DNA of 64,000 nucleotides from Streptomyces sp. NRRL S-646. Lineage in GTDB: Bacteria; Actinomycetota; Actinomycetes; Streptomycetales; Streptomycetaceae. The stretch is from NCBI RefSeq assembly GCF_000720765.1, contig NZ_JODC01000011.1, positions 1 through 64,000 on the forward strand. Reading direction: 5' to 3'. Numbering within the stretch: the stretch's first letter is position 1; every line of letters starts with the position of its first letter. Both the position numbers and the translations under genes were made by a program. Shown here one piece after another: positions 33,572 through 42,334 of this stretch. The notes beneath the pieces were generated by a model. It worked only from the letters and a program-made list of their open reading frames with translations, was not told the origin of the DNA and did no database searches.

Positions 33572-34611
33572 CCTTGCTGGCCCTTTCGGATGCCCTCAAT
33601 ACTGCGCAGCTGGTGGCTCAGCCCATACTGCCGAGCCACCTGTGCCGCCTGATCGAGGACGGACAGCCCATCATTCCGGGTTGCCGCATCCGACAGAAGG
33701 ATGTGCCCGTACGCGGTGTCCAGCCTCACCTGCTGCATCGGGGAGTCGACCGTGCCGGTGGTTCGCGCGATGTCGATGTAGTGCAGGGCCTGCTTCAGGT
33801 CGCCGGCACCGCGGTGGGCCAGGGCCAGCTTCTGGTGGGCGACCGACCAGTCCTCCGGCTCGCCCAGATCCTCGAAGGCACGCGTGGCGGCCGTCATCGC
33901 GTTCGTGGCGTACTCGTTGTCGCCCTCCTTGCTCAGGGCCGTTCCCACCCAGAGTCGAGCCCTGGCGCGGTCACGAGGGCTCAAGCGCTCGTCTACAGCG
34001 AGGAGTTCGTACTGGCGGGCCGAGACCTCCAGCTGGCCGGACATCTCCTGGACCACGGCGAGTGAGAGCTCGATCTGGGCCACGCGGCGCGGGATGTCGA
34101 GCTCGGAGAACATGCCGCGGGCGCTCAGGTACGAGTGCCGGGCAGAGAGCGGGCCGAGGATCGATCCCTGGTCACGCTGAAGGTCGCCGAGAAGGACGAG
34201 GGAACGGCCGTAGAGGTAGAGGCCCTTGTCGTCCAGGCGATGCGGGTCATGGCTGCCCAGCCAGCGGTTCAACAGCGTGGCGGCAAAAGGGAAGTTCTGG
34301 CGGCTGACGCAGACGACAGCGCGCTCGATGTCCTCGGTCCAGGTCTCGTAGTCCGCCGGCCGCGCGCTCCTCCGCTCGGGGAACAACAGCGCCTCGAACC
34401 GTGAATGGGCGGCAGAGTCCGCACGGGCGAGGGCGGTGTCGAGGATGGCCTGCGTGTCCGGCCGGGGCTGCGTTTCGGCCCCGAGGCTCTCCCACTTGGC
34501 CACCGTGCGCAGTGCGACACCGAGGTGCTCGGCGAAAGCACGCGTGCTCATGCGCAGCGCGGCGCGCAGGGCGCTCGCCTCCCGACCCGTCCATTGCTGC
34601 ACGCTGACCAC
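33568..34611 (-). CDS. HTH-TPR transcriptional regulator
   Basis: About 347 residues starting at GTG 34611, which follows GGAGGGAGG by a 6-base spacer. Longer reading upstream to 34674 is possible. The N-terminus has an XRE-like HTH (LRAALRMSTRAFAEHLGVALRTVAKWESLG). The rest is a helical TPR-like array (LYGRSLVLLGDLQRDQ, LWVGTALSKEGDNEYA, VAHQKLALAHRGAGDL). This layout is typical of Streptomyces cluster-associated regulators. It heads the four-gene minus-strand operon and is divergent from the 34.7-39.0 kb genes, so it probably controls both. Confidence 0.82.
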   Translation of the reverse strand: MVSVQQWTGREASALRAALRMSTRAFAEHLGVALRTVAKWESLGAETQPRPDTQAILDTALARADSAAHSRFEALLFPERRSARPADYETWTEDIERAVVCVSRQNFPFAATLLNRWLGSHDPHRLDDKGLYLYGRSLVLLGDLQRDQGSILGPLSARHSYLSARGMFSELDIPRRVAQIELSLAVVQEMSGQLEVSARQYELLAVDERLSPRDRARARLWVGTALSKEGDNEYATNAMTAATRAFEDLGEPEDWSVAHQKLALAHRGAGDLKQALHYIDIARTTGTVDSPMQQVRLDTAYGHILLSDAATRNDGLSVLDQAAQVARQYGLSHQLRSIEGIRKGQQG

Positions 34612-34730
34612 GGATGACCTCCCTCCGTCACGTATGGAAGCACTCTCGGTGACGACATGGGGCGGGAAGTGCAACGGAAGTACAACAGCAGGTCATTTCA
34701 AGGCCGTTCCCAGCGATCGAAGCTGTGGGC
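34612..34730. promoter_or_regulatory. divergent promoter region of the cargo enzyme cluster
   Basis: The 119-bp spacer between the HTH-TPR gene and the first forward gene must hold both promoters. CGGAAGTACAACAGCAGG lies near 34675. No clear palindrome was found. Confidence 0.4.
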
Positions 34731-35150
34731 ATGGACGACGAACTCATCACCGAACGCCGCTCCGTAGCCTTCCCCCAGGTCTTCGGCTACCTGCGCCACG
34801 TGACCGGCGGCCTGGCCCGCCACGCGGCGCTCGTCGGCTGCCTCACCGAGTACTGCCGACAGCATGAGCTGACCTTGTGCGGCGTATTCACCGACCGCGA
34901 CACGGCAGTGGCCGTCCGTTCCCCCGCCTTCGTCGGTCTCCTCGACGCGCTCGAACTACTCGATACCTATGGCGCCGTGGTTCCCGCCCTCAGCCACCTC
35001 GGCCCGAAGTGCGTTGCCGGCGAACGGAAGCGGCAGATAACGGTGTCGAGCGCCCGTCTGCTCGTGGTCCGCTCCACCACCAGGCCGACGATGGCCTCCG
35101 CGCCCTCCCTCGGAGCGAGTGCCGACCTCCAGCGCCTGGGAGATACCTGA
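34731..35150 (+). CDS. small protein resembling a serine-resolvase N-domain
   Basis: 139 residues from ATG 34731; a GTG two codons earlier is possible. The line FGYLRHVTGGLARHAALVGCLTEYC...LCGVFTDRDTA...GLLDALELLDTYGAVVPALSHL follows the fold order of serine recombinase catalytic domains. The catalytic Ser-x-x-x-Gln region is absent (Tyr-Leu-Arg-His instead), so it is unlikely to recombine DNA. It is the first gene of the forward set and overlaps the next one (TGATG). Function unknown. Confidence 0.65.
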   Translation: MDDELITERRSVAFPQVFGYLRHVTGGLARHAALVGCLTEYCRQHELTLCGVFTDRDTAVAVRSPAFVGLLDALELLDTYGAVVPALSHLGPKCVAGERKRQITVSSARLLVVRSTTRPTMASAPSLGASADLQRLGDT

Positions 35151-35566
35151 TGTCCGTTCGCGACGCGCTGCGCAGCGCCCCCATGGTCAACGACGTGCCC
35201 ACACTGCGCCTGCTCCGCGTCGGCGACGGCTGGGACCTCGTACGAACCCCCGCAGAGATGGGCTTCCTGGCCCTGGCGCACCTGCGCGCCACTGGAGCGG
35301 CAATCGGCCCGGTGCTGTACGACGGGCTCAACGAACGCCTCTACTACGCCATCCAGACCGGCCCCTCCGACAGCTGGAGCGACCTGCCGGTACGGCACCT
35401 CTCCATCAACTCATGGCTCGTCGCGCCCAGCCTGGAGTTGATCGACGACTGGTTCGGCGGCTGGTGCGAACTCCCCAACGACGACACCCTCACCGACGCC
35501 GACACCCTCCACGCCGCCCTCCAGCACCCGTACATCGGCGCCTCTCTGGAAGAGGCGAGCCGGTGA
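35150..35566 (+). CDS. hypothetical protein, 138 aa
   Basis: A soluble alpha/beta protein (MSVRDALRSAPMVNDVPTLRLLRVGDGWDLVR, FLALAHLRATGAAIGPVLYDG, WLVAPSLELIDDWFGGWCELP). No family recognised. The start overlaps the upstream stop as TGATG and its stop overlaps the next small ORF as GTGA, so it sits in a chain of translationally coupled genes. Confidence 0.7.
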   Translation: MSVRDALRSAPMVNDVPTLRLLRVGDGWDLVRTPAEMGFLALAHLRATGAAIGPVLYDGLNERLYYAIQTGPSDSWSDLPVRHLSINSWLVAPSLELIDDWFGGWCELPNDDTLTDADTLHAALQHPYIGASLEEASR

Positions 35567-35628
35567 ACACCCACGCAGTCGTGTCGGAGGCCATCACCCG
35601 GACGCGGCAGGCGTGGTGGAAGCAGTGA
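35563..35628 (+). CDS. very small coupled ORF, 21 aa
   Basis: GTG start overlapping the upstream stop (GTGA) and a stop overlapping the next ATG (TGATG). It encodes MNTHAVVSEAITRTRQAWWKQ. The amphipathic peptide with a Trp pair may be a real micro-protein, or the ORF may only bridge ribosomes to the next gene. Confidence 0.4.
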   Translation: MNTHAVVSEAITRTRQAWWKQ

Positions 35629-35747
35629 TGGACCGTGCAATGAACCGGCTGGCCCGCTACACAGGCCCGCTGCTGATCGTTCTGATCTCCACGTCGTGCG
35701 GTTTCGTGATCGGCGTCGCGGTCTCGACCGCCCAGGCCGGCCCCTGA
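35628..35747 (+). CDS. small membrane peptide, 39 aa
   Basis: ATG overlaps the previous stop (TGATG). The peptide has a basic start, one hydrophobic helix (LLIVLISTSCGFVIGVAV) and the short tail STAQAGP. It is a single-pass membrane protein or a secreted peptide with an uncleaved signal. No family recognised. It is too short for routine gene callers. Confidence 0.5.
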   Translation: MDRAMNRLARYTGPLLIVLISTSCGFVIGVAVSTAQAGP

Positions 35748-35922
35748 GTCCCCGTCCCTGCCGGACGTAGCTGATCGGAAGGCTCCCTACCCCGAGAAGC
35801 CCCGGCAGGGGCGGGCCGCAAACCCCCGCCCCGGGCTGATCAACCGCCCGCGCCCTTGGACAGGTCGAGCGCCGTCCGGGGCGGGCCCGCAAGGCCACTT
35901 CATCCCAACCACAGGAGGACCA

Positions 35923-36069
35923 ATGCAGAACAACACCGCCACCGCCCCGACGACCGGGCCGACCCCGGCCGGACTGGTCAAGGCACGCCGCCGCATCCAG
36001 GCCGCCCGCGAGCGCGGCGTCACTCCGTCCGACGGCGGCAGCACCGGCCGCACCGACGGCAACGACTGA
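35923..36069 (+). CDS. 48-residue peptide, candidate precursor or small substrate
   Basis: Begins at ATG behind a perfect AGGAGG. The peptide is MQNNTATAPTTGPTPAGLVK, then a basic helix KARRRIQAARERGV, then a polar Gly/Ser/Asp-rich tail ending GRTDGND. It has no Cys and no hydrophobic core. It lies 16 bp before a JmjC oxygenase gene and shares its direction with AKR and phosphotransferase genes. The leader-helix-tail layout and the enzyme neighbours make it a candidate for post-translational modification. This is inference; it could also be a small DNA-binding or regulatory protein. Confidence 0.55.
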   Translation: MQNNTATAPTTGPTPAGLVKARRRIQAARERGVTPSDGGSTGRTDGND

Positions 36070-36085
36070 TCCGGGAGGAAACGCG

Positions 36086-37276
36086 TTGTCGCCGCTGAAT
36101 CTGGCGGCGCGCCTGGGCCAGGACGAGTTCCTGGCCCAGGCGCTCCACCGCCGCTACCGCCACGTCCCCGCAGCCATCCAGGACCCGGACAAGCTGATCA
36201 CCTGGGACGACGTCAACACCATCCTGGCCACCCACCGCCTGGAGCCACCTCGTTTCCGCCTGTCCGCGGACGGCGAGATGCTGCCGGCCTATCGCTACAC
36301 CGCGCCGGTTACCACCCGCCGGCACACCATCTGGCAGCGCCTGCACCCCGCGGAGCTGCACGCCCGGCTCGCCGAGGGCGCCTCCCTGGTCATCGACGCC
36401 GTCGACGAACTACACCCGCCCGTCGCCCGCGCCGCCATGGAGCTGGAACGATGGCTGCGCACCGGGGTGCAGGCCAACCTGTACGCCTCGTGGACCGCGC
36501 GCGAGGGCTTCGGCGTGCACTGGGACGACCACGACATCGTCGTCACCCAGATCGACGGCGCCAAACGCTGGAAGCTGTACGGCCCCACCCGTACCGCCCC
36601 CATGTACAAGGACACCGACGAGCCCGAACCGCCGCCCGAGAAGCCGGTTGCGGAACTCGTGCTTCGGCCTGGAGACGTGCTGTATCTACCGCGCGGCTGG
36701 TGGCACTCGGTGGCGGCCTCCGAGGGCGAACACTCCCTCCACATCACCTTCGGCGTCCAGACCACCACCGGCGCCCAGCTCCTGTCATGGCTCGCGGACG
36801 ACCTGCGCCGACATGACGTCCTGCGCGAAGACCTGCCCGTACACGCGACCGGCGCCGCGCAGGCGATTTATCTGGAGCGGCTGCGCAACGAGGTCACCAC
36901 CGCCCTGGAGGACCCAGAGCTCATCGGCCGGTATGCGGCGATGCGCGACGGAACCGACCTCACCCGCCTGCGGCCGAGTCTCCCCCACCTCACCAGCGTC
37001 CCCGCAGTCCCGAACGTCCGTATCAGGCTCGCGACCGCCCGGGCGTATCTGGAGCCCGGCGAGGACGGGGTGGTTTTCCGGGCCTGCGACCACGAGTGGG
37101 AGATGGCGCAGGAGGCCATGCCGCTGCTCCAACAGTTGATGTCGGCCGCGCCGGCCGCCGTCTCCCTCGGCGAGCTGGCCGAGACAGCCGGAATCTCCGT
37201 CGCGGATGCGGCGGCCGTCGTCTCCGAACTCATGATCGGCCAAGCGATCACGGTGGAGAGGAAGGACGCGCGATGA
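36086..37276 (+). CDS. JmjC-domain (cupin) 2-oxoglutarate oxygenase
   Basis: A 396-residue protein. The JmjC core spans about 85-240, with Fe ligands H145-x-D147 (FGVHWDDHD) and H207 (LPRGWWHSVA). The 2-oxoglutarate-binding Lys is probably in IDGAKRWKLYGP. The C-terminal 120 residues look like a winged-helix tail (SLGELAETAGISVADAAAVVSELMI), as in ribosomal oxygenases of the ROXA/YcfD type. Such enzymes hydroxylate peptide or protein side chains. The TTG start has GGGAGGAAACGCG before it. Its end overlaps the AKR start (ATGA). The substrate may be the 48-residue peptide or a host protein. Confidence 0.85.
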   Translation: MSPLNLAARLGQDEFLAQALHRRYRHVPAAIQDPDKLITWDDVNTILATHRLEPPRFRLSADGEMLPAYRYTAPVTTRRHTIWQRLHPAELHARLAEGASLVIDAVDELHPPVARAAMELERWLRTGVQANLYASWTAREGFGVHWDDHDIVVTQIDGAKRWKLYGPTRTAPMYKDTDEPEPPPEKPVAELVLRPGDVLYLPRGWWHSVAASEGEHSLHITFGVQTTTGAQLLSWLADDLRRHDVLREDLPVHATGAAQAIYLERLRNEVTTALEDPELIGRYAAMRDGTDLTRLRPSLPHLTSVPAVPNVRIRLATARAYLEPGEDGVVFRACDHEWEMAQEAMPLLQQLMSAAPAAVSLGELAETAGISVADAAAVVSELMIGQAITVERKDAR

Positions 37277-38181
37277 CGAAGGCAGCCCTGGGCCTGGGCA
37301 CCTACCGCATACGGCCCTCCGCACTGAGCGACGCCGTGGCCCGGGTAGCCACAGATCCAGCGACAGCGTGGATCGACACCGCGCCCAACTACCTCAACGG
37401 GCAGGCACAGTCGCTACTGGAGTCGGCACTCGCTCGGCACCCGATCCCGGTGTCCACAAAGATCGGATTCCTCACCACGAAGACCGCTGAGGACGCCATT
37501 GACGACGGAGCCATCGCGACCGGCGACGCGGAGCGCGGGCACTGCCTGAGCCTCCCGTACGTCCGCTGGCAGTGCGCCCGCAACCGAGCCGAACTCGGCC
37601 GCGACCGCCTCGACCTCGTCTTCGCACACAACCCCGAACGCTCCGAAGGCGACCCGTACGATGCGCTGCGCCAAGCCGTCGCCGCTCTCGAAGCAGAAGC
37701 GGCAGTCGGCGCCCTGACCGCGTACGGCGTCGCCACCTGGGATGGTTTCGACACCGGTGCTCTGAGCGTCCCCGCCCTGCACCAGCTGGCCACCGAGGCG
37801 GCCGGCACGGAGCAGCACCACCTGCGAGCCGTCCAACTCCCCGTATCCCTCGTCACCGCCACCGCCTTCGTCCAAGCCCTGGACGGCGAAGGCCCCATTG
37901 CTCAGGCCGCCGAACTCGGATGGCGGGTGTACGCCTCGGCGCCCCTCTTCGGTGGCGAACTGCCGAACCTGGCGACGCGCGAACTCGCCGCACTGCTGGA
38001 CCCCGAACTCACCACCGCCCAGGCATGCCTTCTCGCGGCAGCCTCCTGCCCGGGGGTGACACGAATTCTGCTCTCCGCCTCCACCCCGGCACACTGGGCC
38101 GAGGCACAAGAAGCCCTGCGGACACCCGCCATCCCGGCCCCCACGCTGCGAAAGGTGCTGGATGTACTCGCTCCCGACTAA
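37273..38181 (+). CDS. aldo/keto reductase-like protein
   Basis: A 302-residue TIM-barrel AKR. The catalytic tetrad is complete: D35 and Y40 (WIDTAPNYLNG), K63 (VSTKIGF) and H119 (LVFAHNP). The C-terminal cofactor segment is short. It reduces an aldehyde or ketone with NADPH if active. It is coupled to the JmjC gene (ATGA) and overlaps the phosphotransferase start by 20 bp, so the three enzymes are made together. Confidence 0.83.
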   Translation: MTKAALGLGTYRIRPSALSDAVARVATDPATAWIDTAPNYLNGQAQSLLESALARHPIPVSTKIGFLTTKTAEDAIDDGAIATGDAERGHCLSLPYVRWQCARNRAELGRDRLDLVFAHNPERSEGDPYDALRQAVAALEAEAAVGALTAYGVATWDGFDTGALSVPALHQLATEAAGTEQHHLRAVQLPVSLVTATAFVQALDGEGPIAQAAELGWRVYASAPLFGGELPNLATRELAALLDPELTTAQACLLAAASCPGVTRILLSASTPAHWAEAQEALRTPAIPAPTLRKVLDVLAPD

Positions 38182-38986
38182 CCCCGTGGACCAGCAGCGC
38201 ATGCGCCTGGCCTTCGCGCAGTCAGCGCAGGCCCTGGGCGCCACGGTGGCAGGCCCCGAAGTCTGGGGCTGGTACGGCCGAACCCTCAGCGCCCGCGCCC
38301 AATACTCAGACCAGAGAGCCTGCTGGCTCCGGCTGCTCTCGGCCCCCGAAGACAAAGCCGCCGGAAAGATCTGGGAAGGCAACCGCGAGGCCGCCGCGCT
38401 CTTCGACGGGCGCGTCCGCAAACCGCTGCTGTACGACACCACGCAGTCGAGCACCGATGGCTATTCGTACCGGGCCGAACTGCACCAGTACATCGCCGAG
38501 CCCGTCTCCTCCGCCAGCCCAGTCCTGCGCACGGATCCGGATCGTTCGACCCGTTGGTGGGAGTCACTGCGGACAGACCTGGAGTACGTCAACAGCACCC
38601 TGACCGACCGTGTGGCCGTACGGCAGGAGTGGGTGGATCGCACCGTCCCGCGCTTCCTCCACATGCCCGGCCCTCGGATCACGGACTGGACGACGGCCCA
38701 CGGCGACCTGCACACCGCCAACCTCACCAGCCTCACCCCCTACCTCCTCGATTGGGAAGGATTCGGCAGGGCACCAGCCGGTTACGACGCCGCCATGTTG
38801 CTGGTGTACTCCCTGCTTGTCCCCGCATTCGCCCGCCGCGTGCGCGACACGTTTCCCGTGCTCAAGACAGAGCACGGACGCGTCGCGCAGATCATCGTCA
38901 TCACCGAGCTGCTGCAGTCGGCCTCGCGCGGGGACCATCTCGAGCTTGTCCCCGCATTGCGCGACTTGGTCGCGGAGGTCGCTTGA
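38162..38986 (+). CDS. APH-family phosphotransferase
   Basis: A 274-residue protein with the aminoglycoside phosphotransferase/choline kinase signature: HGDLHTANL (H180, D182, N187) and the metal-binding LLDWEGFG (D197). The N-terminal nucleotide-binding lobe is short but present (RACWLRLLS...AGKIWEGNREAA). It overlaps the AKR gene. Neighbours point to a biosynthetic or modifying role rather than antibiotic resistance. The substrate is unknown. Confidence 0.8.
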   Translation: MYSLPTNPVDQQRMRLAFAQSAQALGATVAGPEVWGWYGRTLSARAQYSDQRACWLRLLSAPEDKAAGKIWEGNREAAALFDGRVRKPLLYDTTQSSTDGYSYRAELHQYIAEPVSSASPVLRTDPDRSTRWWESLRTDLEYVNSTLTDRVAVRQEWVDRTVPRFLHMPGPRITDWTTAHGDLHTANLTSLTPYLLDWEGFGRAPAGYDAAMLLVYSLLVPAFARRVRDTFPVLKTEHGRVAQIIVITELLQSASRGDHLELVPALRDLVAEVA

Positions 38987-39266
38987 CCCAACAGTGCTCA
39001 AGAGTGTTTCCCCTCCATCGAGAAGCGCGGGTGCAATGCGGCTGCGCACCGCGCACATGGCCCTGAAAACGCTGCGACTGCCCGAGAACCATCGCAAGCC
39101 AGGTACAGCCACGAGCGGCACATGACATCTCCGGACGGCCGAGACGCCACCTAACCGCGGCAGGTTCAGTAGGGGATAGCCAGCCCGTCCGGCTGAGTCG
39201 ATCAGCCGCACGTCGCGGCCCTGCACCTGCCGCATGCAGGACCACACACGATTGCAGGGGAATCTG

Positions 39267-39515
39267 TTACGGCGTGGTACCGACGTGGGAGCCCACAGAC
39301 GCCGTCGGCTGCCGGCTGGGTGTGCCCTGCGTGCCCGTTCCACCGCCGCTCAGGAGCGCCAACAAAACGAGCACGAGTACCAGACCAACCCCTCCACCGG
39401 CTGCAACGGCAATAGGAGCACTGAGCCGACGACTCAGGTGCGAGACAGAAGCGGGGAACAGCCCAACCGGGCATTGACACGACGGTACAGGCGCCCACTG
39501 ACACTCGCCGCTCAT
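39267..39515 (-). CDS. small membrane protein, 82 aa
   Basis: ATG at 39515 follows AAGGGAG with a 4-base spacer. The protein has a Cys-containing N-terminus (SCQCPVG) and one hydrophobic helix (IAVAAGGGVGLVLVLVLLALL). A Gly/Thr/Ser-rich tail ends SHVGTTP. It resembles actinobacterial single-pass proteins with a disordered extracytoplasmic tail. No family recognised. Confidence 0.55.
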   Translation of the reverse strand: MSGECQWAPVPSCQCPVGLFPASVSHLSRRLSAPIAVAAGGGVGLVLVLVLLALLSGGGTGTQGTPSRQPTASVGSHVGTTP

Positions 39516-40153
39516 CCAACTCCCTTGATCTTCAATGGAGTTAGCCCTGTATACGCGCTCCTTCGCACGACCCCGCGGCGCATGCCGAGAACGGGCAGCC
39601 GACCAACGATCAAGCTGGAGCACGTGAAGACCTCATCGCGGCTCGAAACTGGCGCCTGCTCAGCGACTCTGTAACTCCCTGCCATTCCGGGCTCGAGTCA
39701 ACTTGCCCATCCGGTCAGCCGCAAAGATCGTCGACGGCCTCGCACCACCAATTGGAGACCACCACGCAACCATGGCAGGCGCGAGGGAATGTTGAACTCA
39801 CGAATCGGCAGCCACACTGACCACCAATCAGATAGCCTGATCGGCCCCGACGACAAGGAGACCAAGAAGCTGGCCCGGACGAGCCACCTCGACGGCCAGG
39901 AAGGCACAATATCGCCATGCAGTGAGCATTTCGAACAGTAGATCGAATATGATGGACGGCAGTCGATGATCCACATTATGGGTTACATGCAGGGCCCCAC
40001 TGGGACCAGCCATTAAGCGCGGACACACATTGCCAACACAGGCTTCCAGGCACCCGAAAGTATTTTCGAATCCGCTTGAGGTGGCCACCGCGATCAGCAA
40101 AGGGTGCGCGCCGCAATAGGCAGTCCAAACAAACGAGGAAGTACAGGGGCCCG
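39516..40153. other. 638-bp region without a supported gene
   Basis: Composition becomes less GC-rich from about 39.7 kb on and stays so through the nuclease-helicase pair. I see no ORF with a ribosome site on either strand. It probably holds the promoter of the OLD-type gene and marks the edge of a separately acquired segment. Confidence 0.5.
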
Positions 40154-42334
40154 GTGCATATTAAGTCGTTTCGAGTTCAGAATTTTCGCCGTCTCAAGAA
40201 TGTCCGAGTAGACCTCGATAAAGAGACAACGATTTTCGTCGGAGCGAACAACAGCGGCAAGACTTCTGCGACGCATGTCTTCCAGCGTTTCCTGGACCCC
40301 AAGGTCCGATTTCAGATCTACGACTTCACCGCTGACTGTTGGGACACGTTCAACAGATTCGATCCCACAACCAGTAGCGCGGAGACAGACCTACCCAAGA
40401 TCTACTTCGATCTCTGGTTTGAGGTCGACAACGATAATGTGCACCGCGTGCTCGACCTACTACCAGGGCTTGACTGGAATGGTGAACCCGTAGGTGTACG
40501 CATGGTCTACGAGCCGAGGAACCCATCCTCATTAGTGGCGAATTACCAGAGTGCATGCAAGGACAGGAAACCGTCCGCGGAAAACCCTGATGCCACTTAT
40601 AAGCCGTGGCCTCAGAATCTCACTGACTACCTTAAAAAACGACTGACAAACGAGTACGAGACTAACTATTACGTGCTCGACGCCCGGCAATGTGACACCG
40701 AACTGATCCCCAAACCCGAGTACGAGCCGTTCCATCTAGGATCGAATTCGACCGGCGCCGGCGCGATAGTCAGCGCGCTCATCAAAGTTGACTTCCTCAA
40801 TGCCCAGCGGCATCTCACAGATTCAGAGTCGCATGGCCGCGCAGAGGACCTATCTCGACGGCTGAGCAAATACTACCAGCGCAATCTGCAAAAGTTCGAG
40901 GCGGACCTGGATGCTTTGAGCGCAATCGCCGACTCCGAATCTGCCCTCAACGAACACTTCGCTCAAGCCTTCGAATCAATCCTTAAGAGCATTGAGACCT
41001 TGGGCTACCCGGGAGCTACCAATCCCAGTCTTACGGTCAGGGCCTCTTTCAACGTGCAGAACGTCCTGAGCACGAGCGCCCGCGTCCACTACGCACTTCC
41101 TTCTATCAACGACGCCCCGTTCTCAGAATCGTCGCTGATCCTGCCTGACCAATACAACGGCCTTGGCTTCAAAAACCTCATCTACATGGCCGTTGAGATC
41201 TTGGACTTCCACCACGCATGGGAAGACGTCGAGGGTCAGCGTCCGCCTGTACACCTCATCATGATCGAGGAACCAGAGGCACATCTGCATGCCCAACTCC
41301 AGCAGGTTTTCATCCGCAAGGTATTCGAATTGCTACCCGGCGCGAAGCCGGGATTCCATACACAGCTAGTCGTTACCACCCACTCATCGCACATTTTGTA
41401 CGAACGGAGCTTTAAACCGATCCGGTACTTTTGCCGAGACAAGGGTACTGGCTCACTGCATTGTAGTGAAGTTAAAAACCTCTCGGTGTTCTACCGTCAA
41501 GAAGAAGAGACAACACGCGATTTCCTCCAGCAGTACCTGAAGCTCACTCACTGCGACCTCTTCTTTGCTGACGCCGCAGTCCTGGTTGAGGGGAACGTCG
41601 AGCGCCTTTTGCTGCCGCTCATAATCGAACGCAATGTGCCTGACTTGCAAAAATGTCACCTGACAGTCCTAGAAGTCGGCGGTGCGTTCGCCCACAAGTT
41701 CCAAGAGTTGCTCGAATTCCTAGAAATCACAACACTCGTAATCACCGACCTGGATAGCGTCACGGCGGCCCAGGGCAATAAGACAGAAAAGGAAGATCTC
41801 GAGAGAGGCAAGGCGTGCATGACAACCGAGTCAGCCGCAATCACCTCCAACGAGGCACTCAAGCACTGGTTCCCGAAACTCGCTTCGATCGACGAATTAC
41901 TCGGCCTTCCGGACAGCGAAAAGGTAGTCAAGGTTGACAACAATCGCGACGGCAGCATCCGGATCGCCTACCAGACCCGCCGCCCCGCTACATGGGGGAC
42001 CGACGTGGCTGAGCTCGCCGGCCGGACACTCGAGGAAGCCTTTGCCCTCGAAAACCTGACCTGGACTCAAGAGCAGTCGAGAAAGATCATCGGACTTTCC
42101 ATTCCGTCATCGGGCCGACTTAAACTCCAAGCCCTACATGAGGCAATTTTCACGCGAGTCCGAAACCTTGACAAGACCAGGTTTGCATTGGGCCTCATTG
42201 CCGAGCAGGACGATACATGGAAAGCTCCCCAATATATCCTCGACGGTTTGGGCTGGCTTCGTGACCGGTTGCTGCCCTCGTCGTCCGCGTCTGCCGTTCC
42301 CGCATCACCGCCAGAGCCTGGAGTGGACGAATGA
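40154..42334 (+). CDS. OLD-family ATP-dependent nuclease (Gabija GajA-like)
   Basis: 726 residues from GTG 40154. An N-terminal SMC/ABC-type ATPase has P-loop VGANNSGKTS (30-38) and Walker B MIEEPEAHLH near residue 371. A C-terminal TOPRIM nuclease domain follows, with the acidic Glu in DAAVLVEGNVERLLLP (about 476-484) and the D-x-D in LVITDLDSV (about 532). In Gabija systems GajA is a sequence-specific nickase controlled by nucleotides. This protein is longer than the typical GajA (about 580), with a 150-residue C-terminal extension. It overlaps the helicase gene by 4 bp (ATGA), the tandem arrangement of class 2 OLD nucleases. Codon use is less GC-rich than around it, a sign of transfer. Confidence 0.85.
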   Translation: MHIKSFRVQNFRRLKNVRVDLDKETTIFVGANNSGKTSATHVFQRFLDPKVRFQIYDFTADCWDTFNRFDPTTSSAETDLPKIYFDLWFEVDNDNVHRVLDLLPGLDWNGEPVGVRMVYEPRNPSSLVANYQSACKDRKPSAENPDATYKPWPQNLTDYLKKRLTNEYETNYYVLDARQCDTELIPKPEYEPFHLGSNSTGAGAIVSALIKVDFLNAQRHLTDSESHGRAEDLSRRLSKYYQRNLQKFEADLDALSAIADSESALNEHFAQAFESILKSIETLGYPGATNPSLTVRASFNVQNVLSTSARVHYALPSINDAPFSESSLILPDQYNGLGFKNLIYMAVEILDFHHAWEDVEGQRPPVHLIMIEEPEAHLHAQLQQVFIRKVFELLPGAKPGFHTQLVVTTHSSHILYERSFKPIRYFCRDKGTGSLHCSEVKNLSVFYRQEEETTRDFLQQYLKLTHCDLFFADAAVLVEGNVERLLLPLIIERNVPDLQKCHLTVLEVGGAFAHKFQELLEFLEITTLVITDLDSVTAAQGNKTEKEDLERGKACMTTESAAITSNEALKHWFPKLASIDELLGLPDSEKVVKVDNNRDGSIRIAYQTRRPATWGTDVAELAGRTLEEAFALENLTWTQEQSRKIIGLSIPSSGRLKLQALHEAIFTRVRNLDKTRFALGLIAEQDDTWKAPQYILDGLGWLRDRLLPSSSASAVPASPPEPGVDE

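Noticed and set aside
34731..35150. Active serine resolvase
   Set aside because: The fold order is suggestive but the catalytic Ser region reads YLRH and the arginine motifs are missing.
31577..36069. HFCD flavoprotein plus 48-aa peptide as a lanthipeptide/AviCys pathway
   Set aside because: The 48-aa peptide has no Cys and no lanthionine synthetase or LanM/HopA1-like gene is present.
38162..38986. APH-like gene as an aminoglycoside resistance determinant
   Set aside because: Operon context with JmjC and AKR genes points to a biosynthetic or modifying role; family motifs alone do not show resistance.
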